61,223 bases of DNA from Comamonadaceae bacterium (GTDB lineage Bacteria > Pseudomonadota > Gammaproteobacteria > Burkholderiales > Burkholderiaceae_C), in the NCBI GenBank assembly GCA_947372865.1, contig CANBVJ010000014.1:1-61223 (forward strand), in the 5' to 3' direction. Within the stretch, counting starts at the first letter, position 1. The number at the start of each line of letters is the position of its first letter. Positions 7,599 through 16,257 of this stretch are shown here, piece after piece. The notes beneath the pieces were generated by a model. The model was not told the origin of the DNA. It was given only the letters and a program-made list of their open reading frames with translations, and made no database searches. The position numbers and the translations under genes are program-made.

Positions 7599-8402
7599 TT
7601 GATATTTACAAACCCCTCCGCCGACCAGGCCAAGCGACTTTCTGTCTACATCATTGCCTTTAATGAAGCGGAAAAGGTGCGGGCGACGATTGAGAGCGTG
7701 CGCTGGGCCGATGAAATCGTGCTGATCGACTCTTGGAGTACCGACGGAACCGCGCAAATTGCAAGCGACTTGGGGGCAAAGGTCGTACAGGTCAAGTTCA
7801 CGGGCTTTGGCGACCTGAGAAACCAGGCTTTGCAGGCATGCAGCCACGAATGGATATTTAGCCTAGACGCCGATGAACGCTGCACCCCAGGCGCAGCCGC
7901 AGAAATCCGCCGCATCGTGAACGACACCAACTCCGCGGACGCCTATTGGACGCCCAGGCGCAATTACTTCATGGGGCGCTGGATCAAGCACTCCGGCTGG
8001 TACCCCAACTACCGGCAGCCCCAGCTTTTTCGCAAAGGCGCACTGTCTTATGACCAAAAGCCGGTGCATGAAGGCTATATCGTCCATTCGGACAAGCCGA
8101 TCGGCGTGATGCGCGAGGCCATTTGGCAATTTCCCTTCAAGAACATGGCCGAAGTGATGCAAAAGGCCAACCGCTATTCCACCCTGGGCGCCGAAAAACT
8201 CAAAGACCGCAAGCTGTCGATGGGCGGCGCACTGGGGCATGCGGCATGGACGTTCGTGAAGCACTATCTGTTCAAACGGGGTTTTCTCGACGGATGGGCG
8301 GGGTTTGTCATCGCGCTTTCGCACTTTGAATACACCTTTTACCGCTATGTGAAAGCGTATGAGACCAGCAGGGGAAAATCTTGGCGGGAACCGGGGGGCT
8401 AG
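7599..8402 (+). CDS. glycosyltransferase family 2 (WaaE/KdtX-like LPS core transferase)
   Basis: A 267-residue cytosolic GT-A enzyme. Motifs in order are SVYIIAFNEAEKVRATI, LIDSWSTDGT, RNQAL and the metal-binding SLDADERCTP. WTPRRNYFMGRWIKHSGWYPNYRQPQLF follows in the shorter pieces WIKHSGWYP and QPQLFRKG, characteristic of the WaaE-type beta-1,4-glucosyltransferases of the LPS inner core. The start is TTG at 7599 without a strong Shine-Dalgarno site, so it is uncertain. It is divergent from tolB (173 bases between) and opens the surface-polysaccharide block that runs through msbA. Confidence 0.82.
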   Translation: MIFTNPSADQAKRLSVYIIAFNEAEKVRATIESVRWADEIVLIDSWSTDGTAQIASDLGAKVVQVKFTGFGDLRNQALQACSHEWIFSLDADERCTPGAAAEIRRIVNDTNSADAYWTPRRNYFMGRWIKHSGWYPNYRQPQLFRKGALSYDQKPVHEGYIVHSDKPIGVMREAIWQFPFKNMAEVMQKANRYSTLGAEKLKDRKLSMGGALGHAAWTFVKHYLFKRGFLDGWAGFVIALSHFEYTFYRYVKAYETSRGKSWREPGG

Positions 8403-8487
8403 CCTTTAGTTACCGGCCACCTGCATTTCTCAATAACAAGAACGTATCAAGACTAGCTCTTAACCGTCCATCTAATCGGAATTAAAA

Positions 8488-9306
8488 TTGCATAATTACT
8501 CCGTCACCTTTGCAACACTCAATTGTCTTGACTACACCAAGCAGTGCGTTGACAGCCTTATTCGTTCGGGCACAGACAGGTCAAAAATCGTCGCTGTCGA
8601 TAACGCATCGACAGACGGTACGCAGGAATACCTGAGGAGCATGAACCTTGGCCACACCATATTAAATAAAGCAAATTTATCGTGTGGCGCCGCTTGGAAT
8701 CAGGGTATTCTTGCAAATCAATCCGAGTGGACTATTGTCATGAACAACGACATTATTGTTCCCGATGATTTTGCGCGCAGACTGATTCAATATGCAATTG
8801 ATAATAATTTGAAGCTTGTATCACCTGCGCGTGTCGACGGCACTCTTGATTACGACTACGACAGCTTTTACCGGGGCGCAGAATCTGAAATGTCGAACGT
8901 CGCAAGAATAGGAAGTTCCAACGCGATTTGCATGTGCATGCACTGGTCATTATTTATGCAAATCGGGTTTTTTCGGGCTAATCCGACGCTTCTTGGCTTT
9001 GAGGATGGACTGTTTTACAACGCGGTGCGCCAATCGAAAATACAACATGCCACTACTGGCAAAGTCTGGATTCATCACTTTGGCAGCGTAACCCAGGACC
9101 ACATGAAAATGGTTCTAGGAATTCCAGGTAAGGAAGTATTGGTCAAAGTCAATGATCGCAAGCTCTATAACCAAAGTTGGCTTGAAAGGAAGATCTACCG
9201 TCATCAGCTAAAGCGCTCATACCAGCATTGGCGATCCGAGGAAATCGCGAACCATCAAATGACGCTACACGGAGTTCGGCAAAATAATGAATTTATTTGG
9301 CTTTAA
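8488..9306 (+). CDS. glycosyltransferase family 2
   Basis: A 272-residue GT-A glycosyltransferase. VTFATLNCLDYTKQCVDSL, VDNASTDGT and the DxD-like MNNDIIVP mark the nucleotide-sugar site. The later part resembles rhamnosyltransferase-type members (SLFMQIGFF, LGFEDGLF). The acceptor sugar cannot be told. The start is TTG at 8488. The gene is AT-richer than its surroundings (many AAT, ATT and TTA codons), suggesting acquisition by transfer. Its last 20 bases overlap the next gene. Confidence 0.8.
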   Translation: MHNYSVTFATLNCLDYTKQCVDSLIRSGTDRSKIVAVDNASTDGTQEYLRSMNLGHTILNKANLSCGAAWNQGILANQSEWTIVMNNDIIVPDDFARRLIQYAIDNNLKLVSPARVDGTLDYDYDSFYRGAESEMSNVARIGSSNAICMCMHWSLFMQIGFFRANPTLLGFEDGLFYNAVRQSKIQHATTGKVWIHHFGSVTQDHMKMVLGIPGKEVLVKVNDRKLYNQSWLERKIYRHQLKRSYQHWRSEEIANHQMTLHGVRQNNEFIWL

Positions 9307-10600
9307 TAAAATTTTGGCGTACTGTAATTTCCGAAATTTCTTGATTATTTCGCCACTGTTTTTCTTGACGCTTCACCACTGGACCAATATGGTGACTTTG
9401 GTAAGCTGTGCAGGTGCACTTTATTTTCTGGCTAAGCAGAAGCCAGATTGCGATTTGGCGGTGCAGGGATCCAAGCGCCGGCGAATCATCCTAAGCTGCG
9501 CCCTCGGGGGGCCTCTGGTGGCCGTGGTGATCGGCCAAATACTGCGACAACAAATGTATGCGCCCAATTTTGACGCGCCCCTGCGGCTGGCGATGGCGAT
9601 CCCAATATTTTTGGCCATTGACAAGGGCTGGCTGACAAGCCCCCGGGCAAAGCCTATCGCACTGATGTGGCTTGAAACGGTTATCCCGCTAACATTGTTA
9701 TGGACCTTCTTTTTTCGTGTTAATTGGCCTACCTACTGGGGCGTCGATTTAACGACCTACTTTGTCGACCCTTTGACTTTTGGTAGTTACTGCCTGCTAT
9801 TTTCCATACTCACCATCATTGGGCTGTCTTTTAGCTGGAACACAATGCGTACGGGCGCCAAATTGATGAGTTTTAGCGCTGCCCTTTGCGGCATTTTTCT
9901 GGCGTTAACGAGTGGCAGTCGCACGGGATGGCTCAACCTCCCTATCTTTCTACTTCTATGGACCGTATTTTTTCTGAAACCACGACTCGGTGGTAAAGCG
10001 ACCCTGAAAATCATTGCTACTGCGCTTGCTGCAATCGCCATATTGACGTGGAAAGAGAGCTATCTTCTCGATAAATTTGCGCTGGCTTGGACTGAAATTA
10101 ATAGCTACCATTGGAACTCCATGAATGAGGACACCTCGGTCGGATTAAGAATATCCTTTTACCGGATGGGTTATTACTATTTCTCGCTCCGACCCTTTGT
10201 TGGGTGGGGTGATTTGGGATGGATGGAAATGATGAATAGCCCCAGTCTTGCGGTCTATGCGTCCGAGTTGGCCAGGCTATCGCCAAAGCACGGGTTTCAC
10301 AACGAAATCATTACGAGTGCAATCCGGTCTGGCATCTGGGGGCTTGCGTCTGCAAGCTGTTTTTACTTGGTTTTTATCTATCAAAGTGCGCACAAATTCC
10401 TATCGATTGAGAATAGGTTAGTCAAAGCAATTTCGTTTGCTGCACTCATATTTATGACGCACTTACTCGTGGCTGGAATGACCACGGAAATTACTAACCT
10501 TGTATTTCTAGGATCCTTTATTGGTCTGAGTTTGGCAGTCTTGTTCGGTGAGCAGGGGCGAGCCTATGATGCTTCCTACGTACAAGCAAAAGCAATGTAG
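9287..10600 (+). CDS. O-antigen ligase/polymerase family membrane protein
   Basis: A 437-residue integral membrane protein with about ten to twelve hydrophobic segments. SGSRTGWLNLPIF lies in a middle helix. A large periplasmic loop ends in KHGFHNEIITSAIRSGIWGLAS. The His-Asn motif followed by a G-x-W/x-G helix is the signature of the WaaL/Wzy superfamily. It either ligates O-antigen to lipid A-core or polymerises repeat units; sequence alone does not decide. It overlaps the upstream glycosyltransferase by 20 bases and is AT-rich like it. Confidence 0.75.
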   Translation: MNLFGFNKILAYCNFRNFLIISPLFFLTLHHWTNMVTLVSCAGALYFLAKQKPDCDLAVQGSKRRRIILSCALGGPLVAVVIGQILRQQMYAPNFDAPLRLAMAIPIFLAIDKGWLTSPRAKPIALMWLETVIPLTLLWTFFFRVNWPTYWGVDLTTYFVDPLTFGSYCLLFSILTIIGLSFSWNTMRTGAKLMSFSAALCGIFLALTSGSRTGWLNLPIFLLLWTVFFLKPRLGGKATLKIIATALAAIAILTWKESYLLDKFALAWTEINSYHWNSMNEDTSVGLRISFYRMGYYYFSLRPFVGWGDLGWMEMMNSPSLAVYASELARLSPKHGFHNEIITSAIRSGIWGLASASCFYLVFIYQSAHKFLSIENRLVKAISFAALIFMTHLLVAGMTTEITNLVFLGSFIGLSLAVLFGEQGRAYDASYVQAKAM

Positions 10601-10621
10601 CCATGGATATTTGAAAACCTC

Positions 10622-11482
10622 TTGATTCAATACATGAAAAACGTCCTAAAAACCATCAAAGAACTGAATCGAAAGCGGGTGACCGACCGTCGTAATGATA
10701 AGTTCAAAACGACACTTAGCAACTCCTTTAACCGGCATATTTTGGAAATTTCCAGTTTAACTAGGTTAGTTTCAAGTAAGGCAGTAAGCTCTAATCCCTT
10801 TACCAAAGATCTCGCAATTTATTCAACTTATTTTGGATCAAGCACAAATAAGACATTTAACGCCAACCGGGCTGCAGTAGGCCTGGATCACTACTTTATC
10901 TCCAATAACAAAGATATTCTTTCTGATGTTGCAAAGGCCGGATGGATTCCTATTTTTCTAAATTTGGAGATATCGACCAATCGCGTACTCTCAGCGCAGC
11001 AGGCTAAGATCCCGAAGGCGCTGCCCCACCTATTTCCTGAATTGACCGCGTATCAGTTTTTGTTTTATGTTGATGACAAGATTGATTTTGACGTCATGGC
11101 ATTGCAATCACTTCGGAAAATGATGTGCAAGGACAATAACTCGCTCATGGTGCGGGCCCATCCCTCCTTGCAAGGTAATATCTTGAATGAATTCGCCGCC
11201 GCAATGATCCAGCCCCGCTATCAGGCACAGCGTGATCAAACTGTGGAATATATCGACAATAAATTGCGCGAAGGATTTAATCTCAAGGTTGAACATTTGT
11301 ACTGGACCTCTGCCATCCTGCGGAACATGGCGCATCACGATACGGTAAAAATAAACGAGGATTGGTATTCAAATATACTTGCGTGCGGCATTGAGTGCCA
11401 GATATCGTTTGACTTTATTGCCCAGAAATACAGCAGTATTTCCGTCATGCCCGACATCATTAGTCGCACCTCTGATATTTGA
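10622..11482 (+). CDS. DUF616-like putative glycosyltransferase
   Basis: A 286-residue protein. Its middle part reads LAIYSTYFGSS, LDHYFISNN, AGWIPIFLN, AQQAKIPKALPHLFPEL and FLFYVDDKID. This order (aromatic start, 'F-S/T-N' segment, K-x-x-PH and a D-D near the end) resembles DUF616/TOD1-type proteins, treated as glycosyltransferase-like. The C-terminal third shows no motif I recognise. TTG at 10622 or ATG at 10634 are possible starts. It is AT-rich and sits between the ligase/polymerase and msbA, so it probably adds to the polysaccharide. The function is an inference. Confidence 0.5.
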   Translation: MIQYMKNVLKTIKELNRKRVTDRRNDKFKTTLSNSFNRHILEISSLTRLVSSKAVSSNPFTKDLAIYSTYFGSSTNKTFNANRAAVGLDHYFISNNKDILSDVAKAGWIPIFLNLEISTNRVLSAQQAKIPKALPHLFPELTAYQFLFYVDDKIDFDVMALQSLRKMMCKDNNSLMVRAHPSLQGNILNEFAAAMIQPRYQAQRDQTVEYIDNKLREGFNLKVEHLYWTSAILRNMAHHDTVKINEDWYSNILACGIECQISFDFIAQKYSSISVMPDIISRTSDI

Positions 11483-11508
11483 TGCTTTCTTGAAGCAACG
11501 CAGTAATT

Positions 11509-13245
11509 GTGGACATGAACTATAAGAACTCGATAACCGGACGCCTGCGAAGGGTTTTATCCTATTTCTCGCGGCCAACTGCCGGATGGATTGTTCTGAC
11601 GCTGGCTGTCATCACAGGTTCAGTGCTTGAACCCACGATTCCCGCCTTGCTCAAGCCTTTGCTGGATGAGGGGTTCAAATCCCGTGAAATTAACTTGTGG
11701 CTCGTCCCGCTTTCGATCATTGGGCTTTTTACGCTTCGGTCTGGTGCGTCTTTTCTGGCCGACATCGCCCTGGCCAAAATCGCCCAAACCAGCCTGCACG
11801 GCTTGCGCAAAAAGATGTTTGACTGCATCAGCGTGGCCGAGCTTGATCTGTACCGCAAGCAGCCCGCCACCGCGCTGGCCAACACGATTGTGTTTGAGGC
11901 CACCAACGGCGCCGTCTTGCTGCTGCAGTCCATCACCACCGTGGTCAAGGACAGCTTGTCGCTGCTGGCGCTCGTGGGCTATCTGCTGTACCTGAACTGG
12001 AAGCTGACGCTGATCGTGGTGTTTATCTTCCCCATCGTGGCCGTCGCCATGCGCGCTTTGGCCAAGCGCTTGTACAGCCTGACCAAGGCCTCGCAAGCGG
12101 CCATCGACAAGCTGGCCTACGTGGTGGAAGAAAACGTGCTGGCCCACAGGGAGATCCGCATCCAAAGCGCCGAGGAGCAACAGCGCCAGCGCTTCCAAAC
12201 CGTCAACACGCTGCTGCAGCGTTTGGCCATGAAGTCGGCCATTGCCGGCTCCGCCGTGGCGCCCATCACCAACTTCTTTGGCTCTATCGCCCTGTCGGCA
12301 GTAATTACGGTGGCCATTGTTCAAAGCCAGTCCAGCTCGCTGTCCGCCGGGGGATTTGTGGCCTTTATTACCGCCATGCTGATGCTGATCGCGCCCATCA
12401 AGCATTTGTCTGAAGTCTCCAGCACCATCACGCGCGGCGTGGTGGCGGCGGAACGCGCCATTGCCTTGGTGGAAACGGTGGTGTCCGAGAAGGGCGGCAA
12501 CTTCCGCAAAGATCGCTGCCAGGGCCTGATCGAATTCAAAGGCGTGGGCGTGACCTACCCCGACGCACCGGCGCCCGCGCTGGTGGACATCAACCTGACC
12601 GTCCGCCCCGGACAGTTCATTGCGCTAGTGGGCCTGTCGGGTTCAGGCAAGACTACCTTGGCCAACCTTCTGCCCCGCTTTGTGGATTGCTCCGAAGGCC
12701 GGGTGCTGCTCGACGGTGTGGAACTGCGCGACTGGAACCTGCATGCGCTGCGCCAGCAGTTTGGGCTGGTGGGGCAAAACGTGGTGATGTTCAACGACAC
12801 CGTGCTCAACAACGTAGCACTAGGCCAGCCTTTGGACCGCGAGCGCGCGCAGCGGGCGCTGGAGTCTGCCAACCTGGCCGAGCGCGTGGCCGCCCTGCCC
12901 CAGGGCATGGACACCCTGCTGGGCCACAACGCCAACCTCTTGTCGGGCGGCGAGCGCCAGCGCCTGGCCATAGCGCGGGCTATCTACAAAGATGCACCGA
13001 TTCTGATTCTGGACGAAGCCACCTCGGCGCTGGACACCGACACAGACAGCCTGGTACAGGCCTCGCTGCGCACCGCCATGGTCGGTCGCACCACGATTGC
13101 CATTGCCCACCGGCTAACGACCATCCGCGATGCTGACACCATCTTCGTGCTGCAACACGGCCGCATTCTGCAAAGCGGCGACCACGACGCGCTCATTGCC
13201 CAGGGCGGCGCTTACGAAGACTTTATTCGGCTGAGCTACGCCTGA
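11509..13245 (+). CDS. msbA: lipid A export ABC transporter MsbA
   Basis: A 578-residue half-transporter, normal for MsbA. Six membrane helices span the first about 310 residues. The ATPase follows with Walker A GLSGSGKTT (about 374-382), Q-loop GLVGQNV, signature LSGGERQR (about 478) and Walker B ILILDEATSALD (about 497), then an H-loop in IAIAHRLTT. As a homodimer it flips lipid A-core across the inner membrane. GTG 11509 or ATG 11515 may start it. Base composition returns to high GC within this gene, unlike the three genes before it. Its 3' end overlaps the convergent GT9 gene by 10 bases. Confidence 0.88.
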   Translation: MDMNYKNSITGRLRRVLSYFSRPTAGWIVLTLAVITGSVLEPTIPALLKPLLDEGFKSREINLWLVPLSIIGLFTLRSGASFLADIALAKIAQTSLHGLRKKMFDCISVAELDLYRKQPATALANTIVFEATNGAVLLLQSITTVVKDSLSLLALVGYLLYLNWKLTLIVVFIFPIVAVAMRALAKRLYSLTKASQAAIDKLAYVVEENVLAHREIRIQSAEEQQRQRFQTVNTLLQRLAMKSAIAGSAVAPITNFFGSIALSAVITVAIVQSQSSSLSAGGFVAFITAMLMLIAPIKHLSEVSSTITRGVVAAERAIALVETVVSEKGGNFRKDRCQGLIEFKGVGVTYPDAPAPALVDINLTVRPGQFIALVGLSGSGKTTLANLLPRFVDCSEGRVLLDGVELRDWNLHALRQQFGLVGQNVVMFNDTVLNNVALGQPLDRERAQRALESANLAERVAALPQGMDTLLGHNANLLSGGERQRLAIARAIYKDAPILILDEATSALDTDTDSLVQASLRTAMVGRTTIAIAHRLTTIRDADTIFVLQHGRILQSGDHDALIAQGGAYEDFIRLSYA

Positions 13246-14303
13246 AGCAGGCGCTGTGCAGCGCTGACAAACGCATCGGTGTCAGGCATCACCATACAAG
13301 ACACATCGTGGTGGTGGTGGTAAGACGGCGGCGTGGCAAAGTTGAACCAGCACAGCGTGGGAATACCCAGCGCCACGGCCATGTGGTAGGGGCCGGAGTC
13401 GCTGCTGATAGCCAAATCAGCCATTTGCAACAGGCCGGCCAATTGGTCCAGGGACAATTGCCCAGACCAGTCTGTCACCTGCGCCTGCTGCCCTGACTTT
13501 TGCAACTGGGCTGCAAACAAGGCGGCAAACTCTTGGTTGACCTCTTGCTCAAAAGCCGCGCCCGACAGGTGCAGGTGAAAGGGTTTGCGGGCGTGCAAGG
13601 CGGCGCAAGCTTGCACAAGCTGGCCCAGCGGCGGGCGCTTGACCAACGCGTCTGCCGTACCGCAGCCGATGTTGAGCACCACCGTCATAGTTTGGGAAAA
13701 TTCCGTCGCATGCTGCTGCTGCCACAGCACACCATCTGCCGCCGGGCGCAGGGTAATGCGGGCGTCGCCACGGGCAATACCCAAGGCTGCCAGTGCCACA
13801 AAGTCTTTCTCGGTGTAATCCATCAGGCGCGGCAAGCCGTATTTGGCTTGGTAATCCCGGCTGGACGGTGCCGCCAAATCGTAGAAAAACCGCCGCAAAG
13901 GAAACTGCGCAATACCGACCGAGGTGGCGTGCTTGGCCCGGGCAATCCGCCACGTCAACCACGATGTCTTCAGACCCCCGGTCTCAAAATCGATCACCAA
14001 GTCTATGGGCTGCTGCGCCAAGCGTTCCAGCAAGGTGTGCAGTGTCTGCGCCAGCGGCACACTGTGCTGTTTTTGGGCGCCAGGCTGACCCTGCTTGACG
14101 GTCACAAAATTCACACTGCTGAGCAAGTAGTGCGATTGGATCAGGGCTTGCGATGGGTAACCGGCGTGGTTGCTCAGCATCAAAAAATGCAAGCGGGCTG
14201 AGGGCCACTTCGCTTTTAAGGCGCTCCAGGCGGCCGAGCTACGCAGCAGGTCGCCAATGCCCATGCTGTGGGACTTGATAAGCAGAATGTTCTTGGGGTT
14301 CAT
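13236..14303 (-). CDS. glycosyltransferase family 9 (heptosyltransferase-like)
   Basis: A 355-residue GT-B enzyme resembling ADP-heptose:LPS heptosyltransferases. The start ILLIKSHSMGIGDLLRSSAA is the family's N-terminal G-x-GD loop. The donor-site motif is ISSDSGPYHMAVALGIPTLC near residue 300. A His-run (YHHHHD) near the C-terminus is unusual. It is the last gene of a minus-strand run that begins at rng: rng, GT4, deacetylase, this gene. It likely adds heptose or a related sugar to the LPS core. Substrate is not determinable. Confidence 0.8.
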   Translation of the reverse strand: MNPKNILLIKSHSMGIGDLLRSSAAWSALKAKWPSARLHFLMLSNHAGYPSQALIQSHYLLSSVNFVTVKQGQPGAQKQHSVPLAQTLHTLLERLAQQPIDLVIDFETGGLKTSWLTWRIARAKHATSVGIAQFPLRRFFYDLAAPSSRDYQAKYGLPRLMDYTEKDFVALAALGIARGDARITLRPAADGVLWQQQHATEFSQTMTVVLNIGCGTADALVKRPPLGQLVQACAALHARKPFHLHLSGAAFEQEVNQEFAALFAAQLQKSGQQAQVTDWSGQLSLDQLAGLLQMADLAISSDSGPYHMAVALGIPTLCWFNFATPPSYHHHHDVSCMVMPDTDAFVSAAQRLLQA

Positions 14304-14333
14304 TGTGGTGGTGCGCGCTGGGTCAAGGCTACG

Positions 14334-15101
14334 CTACTGTGACCTTGGAGTAGCTTTGGTGCGGCGGTCTTCATACCGGGTAAAGCACTTGAGCAACAAA
14401 TGCACAAACGTGGTGCTGCGGCTGACCAATACACGGGGCAATTCCAGTGGCCGCAAAGGCGCGCGTAAGGATGTGCCCAATGCCACCCGGCCCCGCACCG
14501 TGGTCGTTGCAGTGGCATACGCGGCGGCTTGTACCGCGCCCACGCTTGTCGCGTCGTACAAGCCGTAGGGATAGCAAAAATGTCGCACGCCATGGGCTTG
14601 CTCAACCATGGCTTCGAGCACCCGTTTGGACTCCGAAATCTCGTGCTGCTGCTGCTGCGCCGTAAGCGTGTTGAGCTTGGCGTGGGTCAGCGTGTGTGAA
14701 CCCACCTCTTGACCGCCATCCACCCAGCACTGCAACTGCGCTGCGTCCATCAAAGGAACTTGTGCAATGCCTTGCGCCGCGTCCCAGCTGTTTTGCTGAC
14801 CAACCGCTCCGGCCACCACGTAGCAGGTGCTGGAAAAACCGAAGCGTTTCAAAATGGGCAGCGCACAGCGCAGATTGTTTTCATAGCCGTCATCAAAGGT
14901 GATGCCGAATACCTTGCCCTGCAGTTCGCCGCGCAAATAAGGCTCAAGCTCCGTCATCGACAGGCCGCGGTAGCCCAACAGCCACAGGGTTGCCATATGC
15001 CACCAAAACGTGCGCGGCGCCACGACCAGGCCGCGCATCGGGCTGCCTTTGGGCGGCGGCACGTCGATCTGGTGGTACATCAGGATGGGAATGGTTTGCA
15101 T
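14334..15101 (-). CDS. polysaccharide deacetylase family protein
   Basis: A 255-residue NodB-fold protein. IPILMYHQID opens it. The metal and catalytic motif is ITFDDGYENN (about 68-77), and the zinc-binding SHTLTH lies at about 136-141. FCYPYGLYD supplies the third motif. The family removes N-acetyl groups from sugars in chitin, peptidoglycan or LPS-type glycans. There is no signal peptide, so the protein may be cytosolic. Placed between two glycosyltransferases, it likely modifies a sugar of the same glycan. The upstream GT4 stop is only 12 bases away. Confidence 0.85.
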   Translation of the reverse strand: MQTIPILMYHQIDVPPPKGSPMRGLVVAPRTFWWHMATLWLLGYRGLSMTELEPYLRGELQGKVFGITFDDGYENNLRCALPILKRFGFSSTCYVVAGAVGQQNSWDAAQGIAQVPLMDAAQLQCWVDGGQEVGSHTLTHAKLNTLTAQQQQHEISESKRVLEAMVEQAHGVRHFCYPYGLYDATSVGAVQAAAYATATTTVRGRVALGTSLRAPLRPLELPRVLVSRSTTFVHLLLKCFTRYEDRRTKATPRSQ

Positions 15102-15113
15102 GCGCAGTGGTCC

Positions 15114-16253
15114 CTAGTCAACCAAGCACCGAAACAATTGTTCGTGCTGCGCGCCAGCGTGGGCCCAGGAATGCGCTTGGGCAAATTCCAATCCCCGCGC
15201 TACCAGTCCTTGGGCCAGCGCCGTGTCTGCCACCACCGCCCCAATCGCCTGCGCCAACGCGGCTGGGTCGTGCGGATCCGCCAATATCCAGGCCTGCGCC
15301 AAGTGCGTAAGCTCGCCCGCGATGCCGCAGTAGGGCAAGCCGCTGACCACCACCGGCACGCCATGGGCCATGGCCTCCAGTACCACCATGGCATAGGTGT
15401 CCTGCAGGGTGGGATGCACCAGCAGGTCGGCAGCGCGGTAGGCGCTTTCCATGTTTTGCAAGGTACCCAGAAAAACCAGGCGCTGCGGCACGCCGGCCTC
15501 TTGCGCGAGCTGCTGCATCGCCTCTCGCTGCTTGGGGTGGCCGACCACCGCCACAAAGTAGGCGGACGGCAACAGGGCCAAAGCCTTGATCAGGCTGGGC
15601 AAGCCTTTTTTGCGGAAATCATTGCCCACGAACAAAAGGCAAGTCCCCTGCGCCGGCAAACCCAGCCGTGCGCGCGCATCCCGTTTTTCTTGTGCTGAGG
15701 CAGATGCGGCGGGCATGGCCACGCCCGGTGTAATTACCTCAAGTGCGCCAGCCACCGCCGGATAGGCTTGCAGCATGGCCTCGCGTAGCGCGTCGGATGT
15801 CACCACCACGCGTCGCTGACCGTTGACCGCAAACCGCTTTTTTTCAAGCCACAGGTAACTCAGCAAGCGCAGGCTGGTCGCTGCCTTGAAGTAGCGCAGC
15901 CAAAGCGCCAAGCCGCCTTTGCCATGGAAAAGGCCGTAGCGCACGGGCAGCACATGCACCGTTTGCACATTGCCGTGCCAGACGTTTTCATGCGAATGGA
16001 CGATGTCAAATCCCTTTCGGGTGGCCCACCAGGTAGAAATTGCAAACATCCACTGGTTGATCCAGCGAGGCCGCTCCAGACGAAACGCCAGTGGGTGGTA
16101 GCACACGCCAGGGGCCTGGTGCTGGATTTTTTGCGCAAACACATGCACCTCATGCCGCGCCGCAAGCTCCTCCACCACCGCCACCGAATACCGCTCCGCC
16201 CCCCCACCCGTAGTGGAAAAATTGCGGCTCAGTACGGCAATCTTCAAGCGCAT
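15114..16253 (-). CDS. glycosyltransferase family 4
   Basis: A 379-residue GT-B enzyme of the WaaG/RfaG type. I place the start at ATG 16253, four bases after the rng stop, giving MRLKIAVLSRNFSTTGGGAE with the N-terminal GGxE motif. Further motifs are IVHSHENVW, VVVTSDAL, LLFVGNDFRKKG and the E-x7-E donor site in DTYAMVVLEAMAHGVPVV. It transfers a hexose (glucose in WaaG) in LPS core synthesis. The open frame extends 25 codons upstream into rng, but those residues do not look like the family. Confidence 0.85.
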   Translation of the reverse strand: MRLKIAVLSRNFSTTGGGAERYSVAVVEELAARHEVHVFAQKIQHQAPGVCYHPLAFRLERPRWINQWMFAISTWWATRKGFDIVHSHENVWHGNVQTVHVLPVRYGLFHGKGGLALWLRYFKAATSLRLLSYLWLEKKRFAVNGQRRVVVTSDALREAMLQAYPAVAGALEVITPGVAMPAASASAQEKRDARARLGLPAQGTCLLFVGNDFRKKGLPSLIKALALLPSAYFVAVVGHPKQREAMQQLAQEAGVPQRLVFLGTLQNMESAYRAADLLVHPTLQDTYAMVVLEAMAHGVPVVVSGLPYCGIAGELTHLAQAWILADPHDPAALAQAIGAVVADTALAQGLVARGLEFAQAHSWAHAGAQHEQLFRCLVD

Positions 16254-16257
16254 GGGC

